In this document: positions 11,309-13,220 of the stretch, piece after piece
How the letters are laid out: the number at the start of each line of letters is the position of its first letter
Numbering within the stretch: the stretch's first letter is position 1
Assembly: GCA_013152575.1 (NCBI GenBank)
Contig: JAADGB010000120.1
Location: forward strand, 1 to 13,220
Source of the DNA: Thermoproteota archaeon
GTDB taxonomy: Archaea > Thermoproteota > Thermoprotei_A > Sulfolobales > Acidilobaceae
Length of the DNA: 13,220 nucleotides
Direction: 5' to 3'
Program-made: the position numbers and the translations under genes
The notes under the pieces: model-generated
Database searches by the model: none
What the model was told of the DNA's origin: nothing
The model's input: the letters and a program-made list of their open reading frames with translations, nothing else

Positions 11309-13220
11309 GTGGGATACATCTGGACTCCTCCCCGTGACCTGGTAGCTCAAGCTAATGTTACAAGCTTCATGGAGAAGCACGGTTTCAAGAAGTACAATGA
11401 GCTCGTAGAGAGGTCTCGCAGGGATATCAAATGGTTCTGGGGCAACCTACCCGATTGGATAGGGGTTGAGTGGTTCAAGGAGCCGAGGGAGGTAGTAGAC
11501 CTATCTAAGGGACCCGAATGGGCCAAATGGTATATTGGGGGAAGGCTGAACGCCGCCTACAATGTAGTCGATGTCCCAGCCAAGAAGTATGGTCCTAGCA
11601 AGGAGGCCTTCACGTGGGTAGGCGAGGATGGGACGGTTAGGAGAGTCACATACGGCGAGTTAAGGGATACAGTGTGGCGCTTCGCCCATTACCTAAGAGA
11701 GATAGGTGTGGGTAAAGGCGATGTTGTAGCAATCTACGCGCCAATGCTACCCGAATCAATCGCCGCTATGCTCGCAGCTATAGAGATAGGGGCCATCGCC
11801 AGCCCAATATTCTCAGGATTCGCGCCACCAGCGGTCGCCACACGACTAAAGGATTCCGAGGCTAAGGTGATGGTGACGGTCGACGGCTACCTTAGGAAGG
11901 GTAGGCGCATCATATTGAAGAGGAACGCCGATGAAGCTGTGAAGATTGCTGGATACCCGGAGAAAGTGGTGGTGATAGAGAGGCTTGGAGTAGACGTTGA
12001 ATGGGATGACGAGAGAGACGTCAAATGGAGCGAAGCAATAGCTGGAAAGAAGCCCACACCAGAACCCGTAGAAACAGAGGCCGAGGACCCCGCACTACTC
12101 CTCTACACGAGCGGGACAACGGGTAAGCCAAAGGGAGCAGTAATAAGCCATGCAGGAACCCTACTCCAGCCATCGAAGGAGCACTACTTCAACCTAGACA
12201 TGAAGCCAGGGAGCAATGACAGGCTATGGTGGATAACAGACATAGGATGGATGATGGGTCCCTGGCAAGTCTTCGGCTCCCAATTCCACGGTACAAGCCA
12301 CCTGATAGTTGAGGGTGGAATAGACTATCCCACACGAGACAGGGTATGGAAGCTTATAGAGGAGTACAAGGTGACACACTTCGGATTCGCAGCCACAGTA
12401 GCGAGGATCCTAAGAAGCTATGGGCTCGAAGAGGTAGAGAAACACGACCTATCAAGCCTAAGAGCATTCGGCAACACGGGAGAGCCAATCGATCCTGGAA
12501 CATGGCTCTGGATCGTCAAAGATGTTGGAGAAGAACAGAGGCCAATGATAAACCTCTCCGGAGGAACAGAACTCTTCGGATGCTTCGTACTACCAAGCCC
12601 CGTCGTAGAGCTCAAGCCCTCCACCCTATGGGGACCCGGACTAGGAATGGACGTCGACGTAGTAGACGATAATGGACACCCAGTAAGAGGGTCCCCAGGC
12701 TACCTGGTAGCGAGGAAGCCAGCACCGAGCATGACGCGGGGCCTGTGGAGGGACCCCGAGAGGTACATTGAAACCTACTGGTCGCGATTCCCAGGCATGT
12801 GGTATCACGGTGACCTAGCACTCATCGACGATGATGGCTACTGGTTCATTCTTGGCCGGGCAGACGATGTGATAAAGGTCGCAGGCAAAAGGATAGGTCC
12901 AGCAGAGATAGAGGCTGTGCTAAACAAGCATGCGAAGGTGAAGGAATCAGCGTGTATTGGAGTACAAGACCCCGTCAAGGGAGAGGCAATTGTATGCCTA
13001 GTAACCCCCAAGCCAGGCATAGAGCTAGCCGAGGAGGAACTTGAGGAGATGGCCGAAACGGTTGCGAGAGAGCTAGGTAAGCCGTTCAAGCCATCAAAGA
13101 TTATCCCCGTAGAGGACCTACCAAGAACTAGGAGCGGCAAGATAATGAGGAGGATAATCAGGGCAATGGCTAGGGGACACGAGGTCCAAGCAACGCCAGT
13201 AATGGAGAACCCGGAGAGTA
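11309..13220 (+). CDS. Acetyl-CoA-synthetase-family acyl-CoA ligase, AMP-forming (3' end missing)
   Basis: The frame is open from GTG 11309 to the right edge, giving 637 residues; only a short C-terminal tail should be missing. The enzyme activates a carboxylic acid with ATP and CoA through an acyl-AMP intermediate. Visible motifs are the P-loop YTSGTTGKPKG (266-276), WWITDIGWMMG near residue 311, GNTGEP near 390, NLSGGTELFG (415-424), YHGDLA with Asp502, GRADDVIKVAGKRIGPAEIE with hinge-region Arg517, and the catalytic lysine in RSGKIMRR (Lys611). The N-terminal segment with W- and Y-rich motifs is of the ACS type, not the short-ligase type. In acetate-specific ACS the WWQTET motif has a Trp that limits the acyl pocket; here the aligned residues are SGGTEL, with Gly418 in that place, so a longer or branched acid is likely. 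It is divergent from the thiolase/DUF35 operon and may supply its CoA ester. Confidence 0.93.
   Translation, partial: MGYIWTPPRDLVAQANVTSFMEKHGFKKYNELVERSRRDIKWFWGNLPDWIGVEWFKEPREVVDLSKGPEWAKWYIGGRLNAAYNVVDVPAKKYGPSKEAFTWVGEDGTVRRVTYGELRDTVWRFAHYLREIGVGKGDVVAIYAPMLPESIAAMLAAIEIGAIASPIFSGFAPPAVATRLKDSEAKVMVTVDGYLRKGRRIILKRNADEAVKIAGYPEKVVVIERLGVDVEWDDERDVKWSEAIAGKKPTPEPVETEAEDPALLLYTSGTTGKPKGAVISHAGTLLQPSKEHYFNLDMKPGSNDRLWWITDIGWMMGPWQVFGSQFHGTSHLIVEGGIDYPTRDRVWKLIEEYKVTHFGFAATVARILRSYGLEEVEKHDLSSLRAFGNTGEPIDPGTWLWIVKDVGEEQRPMINLSGGTELFGCFVLPSPVVELKPSTLWGPGLGMDVDVVDDNGHPVRGSPGYLVARKPAPSMTRGLWRDPERYIETYWSRFPGMWYHGDLALIDDDGYWFILGRADDVIKVAGKRIGPAEIEAVLNKHAKVKESACIGVQDPVKGEAIVCLVTPKPGIELAEEELEEMAETVARELGKPFKPSKIIPVEDLPRTRSGKIMRRIIRAMARGHEVQATPVMENPES

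Noticed and set aside
12346..12672. Plus-strand open frame of 108 codons inside the acyl-CoA ligase region
   Set aside because: It is Arg- and Lys-rich, an out-of-frame reading of the ligase, whose own frame is continuous with motifs on both sides of this stretch.
1..13220. CRISPR arrays, tRNA or rRNA genes, insertion sequences, toxin-antitoxin pairs
   Set aside because: No regularly spaced repeats, cloverleaf-like segments, rRNA-like stretches, transposase motifs or paired small genes were seen by eye on either strand. A tRNA or structured-RNA scan was not possible here.

Overview
The window reads as a piece of a hyperthermophilic archaeal chromosome, most likely a crenarchaeote of the Desulfurococcales type. 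That placement is inference from style and not from a marker gene. What is seen: arginine is mostly AGG/AGA, isoleucine is often ATA, many starts are GTG or TTG, Shine-Dalgarno (SD) sites are GGTG-type (GAGGTG, GGGGTG), TATA-like boxes lie upstream of several genes, and genes are tightly packed. No rRNA, tRNA, CRISPR array, transposon or integrase was seen, and no stretch above 300 bases lacks a gene.

Layout. (1) 1-574, minus: 3'-truncated gene for an archaeal protein of unknown function, possibly DUF432. (2) 691-4404, minus: a coupled hyuA-hyuB pair encoding an ATP-dependent hydantoinase/oxoprolinase. (3) 4562-6040, plus: a YtcJ/AepA-type amidohydrolase divergent from hyuA. (4) 6140-6928, plus: a class I SAM-dependent methyltransferase behind a strong TATA box. 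(5) 7027-7821, plus: an SDR-fold protein without the usual Tyr-Lys catalytic pair. (6) 7818-11223, minus: a four-gene operon in the order thiolase-like B, thiolase-like A, DUF35 protein with a zinc ribbon, DUF35 protein with a degraded ribbon. (7) 11309-13220, plus: an acetyl-CoA-synthetase-family acyl-CoA ligase that runs off the right edge, divergent from the thiolase operon and sharing an 85-base promoter region with it.

How the genes may work together. HyuA, HyuB and the divergent amidohydrolase look like a module for opening cyclic amides or other N-acyl compounds; the substrate is not readable from sequence. The right half looks like an acyl-CoA module. A ligase with an apparently enlarged acyl pocket faces an operon of two thiolase-fold proteins and two OB-fold/zinc-ribbon DUF35 proteins. 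Thiolase-DUF35 complexes are known in archaea (the acetoacetyl-CoA thiolase/HMG-CoA synthase complex) and in steroid-degrading bacteria (the Ltp2-ChsH2 retro-aldolase). Here both thiolase-like proteins have lost the nucleophilic Cys and the GHP His, so ordinary thiolysis is unlikely. A C-C lyase (retro-aldol), another CoA-ester reaction, or a partly structural role is more plausible. This is the most interesting part of the window.
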